In this document: piece by piece, positions 32,116 to 41,631 of the stretch
How the letters are laid out: the number at the start of each line of letters is the position of its first letter
Numbering within the stretch: position 1 is the stretch's first letter
Assembly (NCBI GenBank): GCA_030581615.1
Contig: JAKTTT010000005.1
Coordinates: 248,001 to 312,000, forward strand
Length of the DNA: 64,000 nt
Direction of reading: 5' to 3'
From: Alloascoidea africana
Taxonomy: Eukaryota; Ascomycota; Alloascoideomycetes; Alloascoideales; Alloascoideaceae
Translations under genes and position numbers: made by a program
The notes under the pieces: generated by a model
What the model saw: the letters and a program-made list of their open reading frames with translations, nothing else
Told to the model about the DNA's origin: nothing
Database searches by the model: none

Positions 32116-33521
32116 TTAGGAGAAATGGACTGCGATGGGTACAATGATAACAATCAGCAGAATAATGATTCCCAAAATAATGCACATTCTCATCTTCATA
32201 TCTTTCCACCACATTTGTTTTCTAACACGGTTTGCACCACGACGGAATCCACTTGCGGATTGAGCAAGGTTATCGGACTTGTCTTGCATCGCATCGAGTC
32301 GCTCACCACTATCCAGTAGCCGTTAGTGTCATTTTTTCATTCATTGTGGGTGGGATTGGGCGTGGATGCGAAATGGGGCCCGTCACATGAGCATGAGGCA
32401 TGTCAGCCAGTGACGAGTCTTAGCTTCCGCGCTTGCCAGGCCCGACAACCGAAACAGAAACAGAAACATATATAGAAATAGAACGGGACGGGCCCAGTTA
32501 AAAAAACAAGTAAACATACCGCTCGGCGACCTTATTTATATTTTCCCTCATTATTCCCACTGTATCATCGATTTGCTAGCAAAAAAATGCCAATCAACAC
32601 TAGGGATCTGAATCGAACGCACTTTTGTCATTTCCCCATTACTGCCTGGTCATAACCATTTTGTTGTGGTCGTAGTCGTATCCATAGCCATAGTCATAAA
32701 TGGACGATGGTCGTCCTGTTATCCTTACATTGCCATTATTCACTATTCATTCATGTGTGCTTGTATGGAGCCGTTCCAATTTTAGCAGCACAGGGACAGC
32801 ACAGCCAGCCCGCCAACCGATAAGCCAAAACAAAAAAAAAAAAAAAAAAGGAAAAAGGTGAAACTTGAAACAATAAAAGACAGACGGGGTTGGTACGGCA
32901 ATGATCAAACATGTTCAGGGCAAAAAAAAAAATTGGCTTTTTGGGAGTCCCCCTTTCATGAAAGGTTTTGGGCGTTTGGCAATGTCACACAGATTTGGTG
33001 GTGTGGTTTGTGGTGGCGGCAGAGGAGACAAAGGTTGAGAATCCGACACCGCCGGGCGGCTCGTGGAGGATGACCGAAGTTGAGGATGAGGATGAGGACG
33101 AGGATGAAGACTAGGCTGAGGCAGTGACCAAGGCAGTGAAGAGACGACGGGAGCGACGATTAGATGCCCAGGTAGGAAAAAAAAATCGGGTTAGATCTCA
33201 GGAGCGTTGGGTCGAGCAGCGCTGGGCGAGCTGGAGCAGCAGCTGGAGCAGGCAATTGGAGCAGGCAATTGGGGCTCTTGCCGGAGGCTTCACAAAGGCC
33301 CGAAGGCACGAAGGGCAGAAGGCCATGGCGGTGAGGACATGGGCTGGACCTGGCCTTCCCGGGCCTGCCCAGGCTCAGACCAGTGTCAGTGCCACCGAGA
33401 GAGCTTGGGTGCCATCGCAGCGGGCTACGGAGACAGAAACAGGACATACGGCTTGGATGGCAGCGGTCTTCTGCTGGCCCTGGGAGGGCACGTAGGGGTC
33501 GTAGGGGGTCGAGGAGGACAT
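32116..33521 (-). CDS. SNC1: Exocytic v-SNARE synaptobrevin, three exons
   Basis: Minus-strand exons at 33521-33450, 32575-32520 and 32308-32116 join to a 106-residue protein. Exon 1 encodes [14 protein letters not shown]..., the same opening as S. cerevisiae Snc1, and ends at donor GTATGT. Exon 2 (56 nt) encodes [18 protein letters not shown] plus part of an Arg codon, then GTATGT. Exon 3 gives [18 protein letters not shown], the zero-layer Arg context and [18 protein letters not shown], and a C-terminal membrane anchor rich in Ile/Val ending PIAVHFS. It is the vesicle SNARE for Golgi/endosome-to-plasma-membrane fusion with Sso and Sec9. Intron 1 is 874 bp and intron 2 is 211 bp (branch CACTAAC about 14 nt from the acceptor). 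The first intron has a weaker branch candidate (TTGAT). BOL1 starts 132 bp away on the other strand, so they share a promoter region. Confidence 0.95.
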
Positions 33522-33653
33522 GCTGGGAGGAACTTGGAGATGGCGATGCGGTGGAAAAGGAGGAGCGGTGGCTTTTGGCCGGGCGGGTGTCTGGGTGTTT
33601 GGGTGAGGGCAGGGAGACCTTTGGAGTGAGAAGAGAGAAGAACCTCTCCAGCG

Positions 33654-34144
33654 ATGAACCGCAGCAGAACAGCACTCTGGCGCGGATTCGGGACCGTGCG
33701 AGCACTCACCAGACCCAGACAGAGACAGAGCTACTCGGCGATGGCAGCTAATGGCACAGGCACGGGCACAGGCACAGGCACGCCCATCGAGGACACGATC
33801 CGGCTCAAGGTCGAGGCCGCGCTGGCGCCGACCCGGCTCGTCATCCACAACGACTCGCACAGACACGCCCACCACGCCGAGCAGCGAGGCTCCAGCAACA
33901 AGACAGAGTCCCATTTCCGGTGCGTATAGCTACTGTGTATTTGTTTTTTGCTTTTGCTTTGTGTGCTAACGCCGCGAGTGCGGGCAGCATGGAGATTGTG
34001 AGCGAGCAGTTTGCCGGCAAGAGCCAGCCAGTCAGACACCGGATGATATACTCGCTGCTACGGGACGAAATGGCCATGGCGAACGGAATCCACGCTCTCC
34101 AGCTCAAGACCAAGACCCCAGGAGAGGCAGAAGCGAAGAAGTAG
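33654..34144 (+). CDS. BOL1: Mitochondrial BolA-like protein
   Basis: Two exons, 33654-33919 and 33988-34144, encode 140 residues. The donor is GTGCGT. The GCTAAC branch site is 18 nt from the acceptor in a 68-bp intron. Residues 1-33 are Arg/Ser-rich without acids, a good mitochondrial presequence. A Gly-Thr run (about 34-42) precedes the BolA fold: [16 protein letters not shown], then [11 protein letters not shown] with the conserved His ligands, [24 protein letters not shown] and [12 protein letters not shown]. BolA proteins partner with monothiol glutaredoxins. Yeast Bol1 helps deliver 4Fe-4S clusters, for example to lipoate synthase. Its convergent neighbour GCV3 is a lipoylated protein, and S. 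cerevisiae has the same pair in the same convergent orientation. Confidence 0.94.
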
Positions 34145-34217
34145 AGGAGGCCACTTGGTTACATACTTACTCGCACCATATACATATAAAATGTACTCAT
34201 GATATGTTCATGCCATC

Positions 34218-34270
34218 TTTGTTCATCTTATGTTCATCTTATGTTCATCTTATGTTCATCCTATGTTCAT
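34218..34270. repeat. 11-bp tandem repeat between BOL1 and GCV3
   Basis: About four and a half copies of TTATGTTCATC with slight end variation, lying in the 132-bp gap between convergent stops and so in the 3' UTR of one or both mRNAs. Confidence 0.85.
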
Positions 34271-34276
34271 GTCTAT

Positions 34277-34852
34277 CTAATGGTCCTCGTGCTCCTTGAG
34301 AAACTGCTCGTACTGTTCCTCGCTCAGCAGCTCCTTGGCCTCGCCAGCAGCAGCCTGGTCCTGCTTGATCTGGGCAATCCAGCCCTCGCCCATGGGGTCC
34401 GAGTTGATGATGGACGGCGAGTCCGCCAGATTCTCGTTCGCGCCAATCACCTCGCCGGCAACAGGACTGTAAATCTCAGAGGCACTCTTAACAGACTCGA
34501 CACCGCCAATTGCGTCGTCGACCTCCACCGCATCGCCAACCGTGGGCAGCTCAATGTAGGTAGCGTCGCCCAAAGCGTCCGCGGCGTAGGCCGTGATGCC
34601 CACGAAAGCTGTCCCGTCCGGATGGATCGCAACCCACTCGTGCTCGTTTGTGTATTTCACCTCCACTGGGCCCTTGGAAAAAGTGTAAGGTGTTGCAGAC
34701 TCGTTGATCTTGTTGCTCAGCGTGGACTCAAACCGGCGCCAGGGCATGGTCCAGGCCGCGGCAAGCTGCCCCAGCCCCAATCGCGGGCCGGCAGCAGCAG
34801 ACACGGCGGAAACGGCTCTTGGAAGAGATCGGCGGGCGGCGACAGCGAACAT
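34277..34852 (-). CDS. GCV3: Glycine cleavage system H protein, mitochondrial
   Basis: A 191-residue protein. Residues 1-45 are Arg/Ala-rich without acids and act as a mitochondrial presequence. The mature part is a lipoyl-bearing H protein: YTNEHEWVAI, GITAYAADALGD, and the lipoylation site GGVESVKSASEIYSPV with the acceptor Lys, followed by the tail LLSEEQYEQFLKEHE. It shuttles the aminomethyl group between the P and T proteins of the glycine decarboxylase complex. The minus-strand frame stays open far upstream because the DNA is GC-rich. I take the ATG at 34852 because it opens the presequence and lies 166 bp from the divergent PDE2 start. S. cerevisiae Gcv3 has 170 residues. Confidence 0.96.
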   Translation of the reverse strand: MFAVAARRSLPRAVSAVSAAAGPRLGLGQLAAAWTMPWRRFESTLSNKINESATPYTFSKGPVEVKYTNEHEWVAIHPDGTAFVGITAYAADALGDATYIELPTVGDAVEVDDAIGGVESVKSASEIYSPVAGEVIGANENLADSPSIINSDPMGEGWIAQIKQDQAAAGEAKELLSEEQYEQFLKEHEDH

Positions 34853-35018
34853 TGGGTACTTGGGGGGAGAGTAGAGTAGAGTAGAGTAGAGAAGAGAGAA
34901 GAGAGACTGTTGAAGACCCCGGACGCCATGACTCGGTGCCCCGGGCGGGTAACCCCCAGCCCACCCCCAGGAACAGCCGCACTCTCGTCTTTCGCTCCTT
35001 CGCCAAAACAGCTTCGCC

Positions 35019-37523
35019 ATGTCTCCGAGCCCGTCCCCGTCGCCGCTGTTCCTGGTCCCCGGACCTCGCGAGGGACCCAGAGGGCCCGAGGCAAGACCAG
35101 TGCGACCAGCGAGACCAGCGGAGCCCCAGAAGGCCCGCAGAGCCCGCGCCCGCCACTTCCTGTCCTTCTCCAAGCAGAAACATGCCCATGCCCACGACCA
35201 TGCCGACACCCAAATCCCCCCGGCCCTGCTGCTTCGCTCGTTTGCCCAGCTCCAGACCCTCGACTCGCTGCCCGCCCTGCTCCGCCATCTGCTGGGACTG
35301 GGCTCCCTGGGCTGCGACCTCGACTCGCCGGTCCTGCTCTTTGTGCCCGATCCCTCAATGTCCACCAGCACCAGCACCAGCACCAGCACTAGCACTAGCA
35401 GCACGACCACGACCACGACCACAAGCTCAAGCTCAAGCACAAGCACAAGCTCCACTCAAAAACTCACACCCTGGGGTGCGAGAGAAATCATCCATCTCCT
35501 CGACGTCCATTTCGCCCTGCTCCCCGTCATTGTCGTGGCAATGGTCCCGAATCTGCAAATCTCAACAAACAACTACCTCGAGTATCTGCCATTTCTCTCC
35601 TCCTCTGCAAATTTTGCAAATTCAAACTCGACCCACGTCCCTTTGCTCTCCTCGTTCCCGCCAACCCCCGACAACATCCGCCAGATCAATGCCGTTTACA
35701 CAGAGTACTCACACACAATCGGCTCGAGGTTCAACAGAATGAGAAAATGGATCGGGCTCGTGACTTCATCCTCATCTTCAATCTCGACCTCAACCTCAAC
35801 CTCAACCTCAACTCCATCTCTCACCCGTTCACCACCACCACCACCACCACAAGCAGTATCTGCCCAGAGTTGCTCGTCCTCAAGAACTCTGCTCCTGCCT
35901 TCCTCGTCAACGTCCTCGTCGTCCTCGAATTCCTCGACCTCCCTTGCCCATCTCAGCATCTCCTCCAAAAATTCCTCCTCCGCATATCTGCGCCGTGAAA
36001 GAGATCGCAGATCTCCCTTTACCACAGACCCAGACTCTGCGCCCAATACTCATGTCCCCAACCTACCCTTCGACTTCCAGATCTCCAGCTCCTCATGCCC
36101 ATGCTCATCATGCTCATGTGCTTGTTCAACTGCAATCTCGGAAATCGACTTTATGTCCCTACTGAGCAGCGTTTCACCGGGTCGTTCTGCCCACTTGCAA
36201 CGTGAACTGGCAACTTGGGACTTTGACATTCCCTCTCTAACTTATGATGAATTGGTCCTTGTCTCTTTCTACATATTCCGTCATGTTTTCCCCTCTCCTT
36301 CCACTTCCAATCCACAATCCCAAATTTCAAACCTGCAAATCTCAAACAACAATTTACTCGCCTTTTTGTTTGCAGTTCGAAATTCTTATCATCCAGGGAA
36401 CCATTTCCACAATTTTCGTCATGCAGTGGACATTCTTCAAGCGACTTTTTATACGCTGTTGGCTCTACATCTCGTCCCACCTTACCCACATTATCGACCG
36501 TTTAAAGAGGCAAAAGATATCAATTTTAAACTGATCAAAGACGTTATATCTCCTTTGGATTCAGCCGCATTGCTGATTGCCGCAATAGGCCATGATCTTT
36601 CCCATCCCGGTGTAACAAACGTGTTTCTATCTTCTTGTAATTCTCCTCTTGCAAGACTTTACAACGATAGAAGTGTACTTGAAAACCTTCATGCTGCAAG
36701 TTTTTCTCGCTTGTTGAGAATTTATTGGCAAGAATCTCAACAGTTGAAACAGGTCAAGAAATTGATTAATGATTCGATCCTTGCAACGGATATGACTCTA
36801 CACTTTGATTACTTGAAAAGGGCCAAAACTTGGGGTCTAAATGGTAACCATCCGGCATTTGAGACTGCCACCACCACCACCACCAGTGGTGCTGGTGTTG
36901 CAGGTGCTGGGTCATCTTCACGTTGTTCTTCCTCAGCTTCAATCTCTCGGGATAAAGACTCTTCTTCCTCTTCAAGCTCGACTTCTAGTACAACCGCGGG
37001 GACCACAATCGGCGGTACAGATCCAACAGACGCTTTATCAATACATGGTGGTGATCGATCAAACGGTAGTGTCAGTAGCACGAGCAGTACGGTTATTAAC
37101 GCCTCGTTTTCAATAGACACTCTCAGTGAGACTGAATTGGCCGCTTTGAAAACCCTCATTTGTTCAATAATCATCAAATGTGCCGACATTTCCAACATTT
37201 CCCGTCCATTCCCAATATCCGTCGCTTGGGGGGAATCCCTAACACGTGAATTTTCCGAATTGTTCCAACTAGAAGTTTCCTCAGGTTTAAAACCACCGGA
37301 TGCTATTAACAATTTCGAACCTTCATTGCCTGAAAACAATCCAGAAACAGAATCTGTTGCGAAATTGTTATGTAAAAGTCAAATGTTTTTCATCAAAACT
37401 TTTGGTAAAAGTTTATTTGAATCGATTCGTGATTTAACAGGTGTTGCATTTTTCTTATCCCAAACAGAACAAAACTTACAAGAATGGGAAAAGTTGAGCC
37501 AATCAATCAATCCACAACAATAA
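35019..37523 (+). CDS. PDE2: High-affinity cAMP phosphodiesterase
   Basis: An 834-residue protein. The C-terminal class I PDE domain (about 440-830) has the metal-binding motifs HNFRHAVDI (near 464), GHDLSHPGVTN (near 524) and KCADISN (near 719), followed by EFSELFQLE. It hydrolyses cAMP to AMP and so lowers PKA activity. S. cerevisiae Pde2 is much shorter (526); the difference is in N-terminal and internal Ser/Thr-rich expansions (about 113-150, 250-330, and 620-680 inside the catalytic domain). The insert at 620-680 between metal motifs is unusual and Ser/Gly-rich. G+C is high in the first 500 bp and falls steadily to AT-rich at the 3' end. A +1 frame after the stop stays open for about 45 further codons. 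GCV3 diverges 166 bp upstream. Confidence 0.94.
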   Translation: MSPSPSPSPLFLVPGPREGPRGPEARPVRPARPAEPQKARRARARHFLSFSKQKHAHAHDHADTQIPPALLLRSFAQLQTLDSLPALLRHLLGLGSLGCDLDSPVLLFVPDPSMSTSTSTSTSTSTSSTTTTTTTSSSSSTSTSSTQKLTPWGAREIIHLLDVHFALLPVIVVAMVPNLQISTNNYLEYLPFLSSSANFANSNSTHVPLLSSFPPTPDNIRQINAVYTEYSHTIGSRFNRMRKWIGLVTSSSSSISTSTSTSTSTPSLTRSPPPPPPQAVSAQSCSSSRTLLLPSSSTSSSSSNSSTSLAHLSISSKNSSSAYLRRERDRRSPFTTDPDSAPNTHVPNLPFDFQISSSSCPCSSCSCACSTAISEIDFMSLLSSVSPGRSAHLQRELATWDFDIPSLTYDELVLVSFYIFRHVFPSPSTSNPQSQISNLQISNNNLLAFLFAVRNSYHPGNHFHNFRHAVDILQATFYTLLALHLVPPYPHYRPFKEAKDINFKLIKDVISPLDSAALLIAAIGHDLSHPGVTNVFLSSCNSPLARLYNDRSVLENLHAASFSRLLRIYWQESQQLKQVKKLINDSILATDMTLHFDYLKRAKTWGLNGNHPAFETATTTTTSGAGVAGAGSSSRCSSSASISRDKDSSSSSSSTSSTTAGTTIGGTDPTDALSIHGGDRSNGSVSSTSSTVINASFSIDTLSETELAALKTLICSIIIKCADISNISRPFPISVAWGESLTREFSELFQLEVSSGLKPPDAINNFEPSLPENNPETESVAKLLCKSQMFFIKTFGKSLFESIRDLTGVAFFLSQTEQNLQEWEKLSQSINPQQ

Positions 37524-38289
37524 CCATAACAATAACAATAACAGTAACACCAAATTCAACGACAATAATACTAATAATACAAGCTCTTTGGATACATCGA
37601 TTACGGATTCTTCAAATCAAATAGATACTAAAGTGATAACTCGATGATATGCCATTCCCCAAATTTCTCCTTCTCCTTTTTCCTCTCCTTTTCCTTCTAC
37701 TTCCCCTTCTTGCCTTTTTTCTTTCTATATGTTTTGTGCTCTATGATGTTATGTACTTACTCTTGTCTGCCCTGTGCACACGGTTGCATTATGACTTATC
37801 TCTACACTATCCGCATATCCTTGACCAACCCCTTCCCTTCCCTTTCCTTTTTTATTTATTCAACTAAACTGTTTATACTATTGGGATTTTTAGAGGCTTT
37901 GAATGGATGTTTTGTATGTTTCTGAAACATATAAACAAACAATCTGATTGGCCATCTCTTCTATAAATATCTACTTACCTGATTTTTTATCTGCTTTTGT
38001 AATTAACTTGTTAAAAAAAACAAAACCACAACAAATAATTTGATTTTATAATGTTTAATAAGATATGTAGTAGTGAACTACCACAGGTTCTTTTTTTTAT
38101 CGTTTGTATTAACAGCGTCTTGGCTATTTACTAACTACTCTAAACAATCGTACACACCTTACTTCTACTTTAAATCCTTCTTCAGAATTTGTAGTCCGGG
38201 TAACCCATTTCCATATTTGAACCCAACTCCCCCAAAAAACCATTTGCATTTTAACTTTTGGTACAATTCAGCAGCAGATTTTTAAAAGA
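37524..38289. other. Intergenic between PDE2 and CCL1
   Basis: 766 bp. The first 125 bases continue an Asn/Thr-coding low-complexity pattern in the +1 frame of PDE2 to a TGA near 37647. The rest is T-rich with no recognisable gene. Confidence 0.5.
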
Positions 38290-39099
38290 ATGGCGATAGC
38301 GATGATGACCACAGACAGTAGCCCCAGTTCTATTGGTTCAAGTTCCAATTCCAATTCGAATTTAGGATCTTTGGGTAAACGTGAAATCAGTAATGATGAT
38401 CTATATCGAAGTTCAACTCAATACATGTTTTGGTCATATTTACCCCAAGAACTTGACAAGATAAGAAAAGAATTGAATTTGAAATCAACACAACAGATGA
38501 AGAAAATATGGGATACAAAGCCTCATGAATATAAAGATTTGAAATTTGAGCCGTTGACCAGTGAAGAAGAAAATATTCTTGTTTTGTTTTATGCTCGGAA
38601 AACAGAGGCATTTACAAGTCATTTTGGATTGCCCTCTCAAGTCAAGGTAAGAAATTATTAAAAAAGAAAATTGTGTATGTGTCGTGGTTTTAAAGATATA
38701 ATGGATACTAATGGATTGGTGATAGGCCACTGCGATATCGTATTTGAGAAAGTTTTATCTGGTTAATACTGTTGCTGATTATCATCCCAAAAACATACTG
38801 TAAGTGTTTATGAAAACCCACATCTAAATCTGGTGCATTAATAGAGATAACTAACAATGTATATATAAAGTTATACATGTGTTTTTTTAGCTGCAAAGAC
38901 TGAAAATTGTTTTATCAAAATTGACGTTTTCGCAAAATCGATCGATAAAGCGACCCCTGAACAAATCCTCAACCTTGAATTTCTAGTTCTTCAATCTCTA
39001 AATTTCACACTTCTGGTTCATCATCCTTTTAGACCTCTTTATGGCTTCTTTTTGGATATGCAGAGTTTACTTCTATCCAAAGATGAACATTCAAGTACA

Positions 39100-39131
<32 letters not shown>

Positions 39132-39501
39132 GGAATTGGGCGCTTTATACGATGCTGCAAAATCAATGCTGGACTCAAGTTTATACACAGATGCCTGTTT
39201 CCTATATACACCTCCCCAAATCGCACTTGCAGCTCTCATGTATGTGAATCGTGACTTGACAATGGCATACCTTCGCAAGAAGTACCCTTCAGCACCAGGC
39301 TCAACGTCACAACAGCTCGAAACTTTGCTACGCATAGTGGGAAATGCAGAGAGAACTATCGCAAGTGTCCAGGAATCCCCCCAGGAACAAGTCAAGGCTA
39401 TTGATAGAAAGTTGAGGTATGCGCTAAACCCGGATAAATTGCTACAAGCACAGGCAAAGAGAAGGTTGGATTCTTCCTCACTGGAGAGTTCTTCCAAATA
39501 G
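38290..39501 (+). CDS. CCL1: TFIIH/CAK cyclin (cyclin H)
   Basis: Three exons, 38290-38646, 38726-38799 and 38871-39501, join to 353 residues. Exon 1 holds YRSSTQYMFWSYLPQELD, the usual N-terminal cyclin H helix. Exon 2 gives ATAISYLRKFYLVNTV and DYHPKNI. Exon 3 continues LYTCVFLAAKTENC, the cyclin-box core, then LEFLVLQSLNFTLLVHHPFRPL, and the second fold (YTPPQIALAALMYV). Branch sites TACTAAT and AACTAAC are 14 and 16 nt from their acceptors. The acceptor of intron 2 is an AAG at 38868-38870. The stronger TTTTTTTAG 20 nt downstream would shift frame and stop at once. Ccl1 partners Kin28, whose kinase activity phosphorylates the RNA polymerase II tail. A run of Thr codons (ACG/ACA) near 39100 is a local expansion. 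Confidence 0.93.
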
Positions 39502-40330
39502 TAAATAGAGTTGAAATAATGGCATGAGGGATAGCTGAATCATGGGAAATACTGCTACCTCTGGGATCAAGAACGCCCGTGAACTAAACACTTGGAGTAC
39601 GATTTCAATGAGATAATGATCCCTGGATACAACATTGGAGGAATGACTTTCGGAACAGATACAGTGTCCTGGACTTTGATATTTCAAACCAAAACCCAAC
39701 ATGAGCTGTATATAGATCACCGACAATTGAGAAAAGTTGGTTTATGAAGAGGTAAAATGGGGACGATAGATTCCGAATCGGGTTTAGTTTAGTTTAATTT
39801 TTTTTTTTTTTTCAATATTTGCTCTATTTTTCTTATGAACGGTAGAGATTTGAAAATGTATATCCTCATAGCTTATTTTCACAAATAGTTGAAATTAGAA
39901 TACAAAAGGAAGGGTCCAAATGGTTGCAAAATTATTTGCTCATAGAGACATTCACGAGCACTTTTTTTTACTGCTTTTTCTTTTTTCGCTGTCCGCCCTT
40001 TTATTTTTGCTTCATAAGCCTTGCTTATCTTGGATAATGAGCACTTAACGAATACAGTAAATAAAGAGTCGAAATAGATTTTCTTGATTCGCGAGTGGCA
40101 GTTTCATTCCGTTTCAACCTTTAGATTCGTAATTTTAATGACATTCTACAGTATGTTCAAGGACGGACAAAAATTGGAAACACCGGTATCGCTTATGATG
40201 TTTCTGTGAATGAATGCGTGTATAGTTCTTTCAATAGCATGAAATCTCTAGACCTCTATGACCATGCCCATCTACAACACTTAGAAAAAAAAAATTAATA
40301 AAATATTAACAAGCTGCTTTGGTTCTGACT

Positions 40331-40654
40331 CTACAGGTTTCTTAAAAATTCATGAAATGTGAGTGCCAGGGTGAGAAACTTTAAATGTCTAGACAATCTA
40401 TCAATAGTAAGCGTGGAATCAAAGAATGCAATTTGCGTCTTGGAACTTTCTATTCCGCTGATTTTTTGGGCTTGATTTGGATTCATCCCCAAGGTACGCA
40501 ATGACGTAGACAGGAATTCACAAAACTTGATAGCTGTCCAATACCACAAGTTCCTATCTCTATTCTTGTAAATAGCAATTCCTTTTTCATTTTTTACAAA
40601 AATTCGTTTCTCGTTTCCTAAAACAGAGATGGTTGGAATGATCATCAAAGGCAT
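40331..40654 (-). CDS. Possible small ORF, unknown
   Basis: A 107-codon minus-strand ORF with an ATG. Its composition is protein-like rather than low-complexity (for example WYWTAIKFCEFLSTSLRTLG and a helical C terminus), but it matches no family I know. It lies alone in a 2.1-kb gap. It could be an orphan, a remnant or chance. Confidence 0.2.
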   Translation of the reverse strand: MPLMIIPTISVLGNEKRIFVKNEKGIAIYKNRDRNLWYWTAIKFCEFLSTSLRTLGMNPNQAQKISGIESSKTQIAFFDSTLTIDRLSRHLKFLTLALTFHEFLRNL

Positions 40655-41520
40655 CCGAAGTCTGCTCCGTCATCTGCAACGCGTCAAGTGCAGTTTTGCA
40701 AATAACAAGGATGAGATCTCTCTGGATCAATATTCATTAATTAATTCAATTAATAATTCACCAACGGCGTGTGCAGCTACAGCCACAGATTGGTGGCTCC
40801 AGCCAATAACGGCGACGAGAGAGGGCAGAAACGGATCGGGAGTGTGCCACTTGTGGCTGGTGGGGGTGGCTAATATCATGCAGGCGGACGGAAATGCTGA
40901 CAAAAGTGGCTAGTGCCCGATTCGCCCTAGGCAGCGTCCCCGGTGCTCCTTTCCCAGCAAGACTGATTGGCTGGCTCCTGTTGACAACTTGAAATCTCTC
41001 CGATAGCTTCTTTTTGTTCCCTTTTGTCACTAGAATTGTGTGAGCACCGCCGCCGGCCCTCAAGTTTTGCGTTCACAGCTTTCGTGACTTTGCGGAAAGG
41101 CTGGAGGGCCCCGATATTTCCTGGTGGCAACTCGACGCATAATGCGGCGCGGTGATTGGCTGGCGCGCGCAGGCTCATCTCATGCACGAGAATTACCCTT
41201 TTTGCCCGTTTAGGTAGCATATTCTCTCACTGATTCGGGCTCCGAAATGTCCAACTTTGTTGTTTGGGATCTAGAGTCCCTTTCACGACTCTTTGATTGG
41301 ACTGGACGGATTTTAGTTCCGTCGCTATTGGTTTTCGCCTTGAACAACGGAGTAGGAAAGGGAAAAAAAAAAGGTGTGCTAGTGCTCGTTGGTCACGAAT
41401 TTGGGAATCAACATGCTTGCCGAGCCGCTTCAGGTTTCTTGCTGCTCATCATCAACAAGTAAAGATTGCTTTGTTGCAGAAAGCCTATACTTGTGCTCAT
41501 CACATCTACCTTCTTTGCCA

Positions 41521-41530
41521 ATATAAATAT
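41521..41530 (+). promoter_or_regulatory. AOX1: Candidate TATA element of AOX
   Basis: ATATAAATAT, 111 bp before the AOX start codon, followed by pyrimidine-rich leader DNA. Confidence 0.45.
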
Positions 41531-41631
41531 TCATTCCATTGCCCTTCATTTCAAATACTTCTTCATCATCATCATCACATTCAAAGTTTTAACAAAGACT
41601 ATTACACTTATACTCTCCTCAATTTCAACAA

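Larger units (their letters stand above)
39502..41631. other. Intergenic, 2.1 kb, upstream of AOX
   Basis: Mostly AT-rich to 40760, then GC-richer, with pyrimidine-rich and CATCAT stretches before AOX. One 107-codon minus-strand ORF (listed separately) is the only candidate gene. A likely AOX TATA element is at 41521. Confidence 0.45.

Noticed and set aside
33160-33914. Long overlapping ORFs on both strands around BOL1 and SNC exon 1
   Set aside because: Only the short spliced pieces match families; the rest is GC-driven open frame.
34853-35455. N-terminal extension of GCV3 up to 35455
   Set aside because: The frame is open only because the DNA is GC-rich and antisense to PDE2; the presequence starts at 34852.
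38889-38890. TTTTTTTAG as the acceptor of CCL1 intron 2
   Set aside because: It gives an immediate frameshift and stop, whereas the AAG at 38870 restores the cyclin-box sequence.
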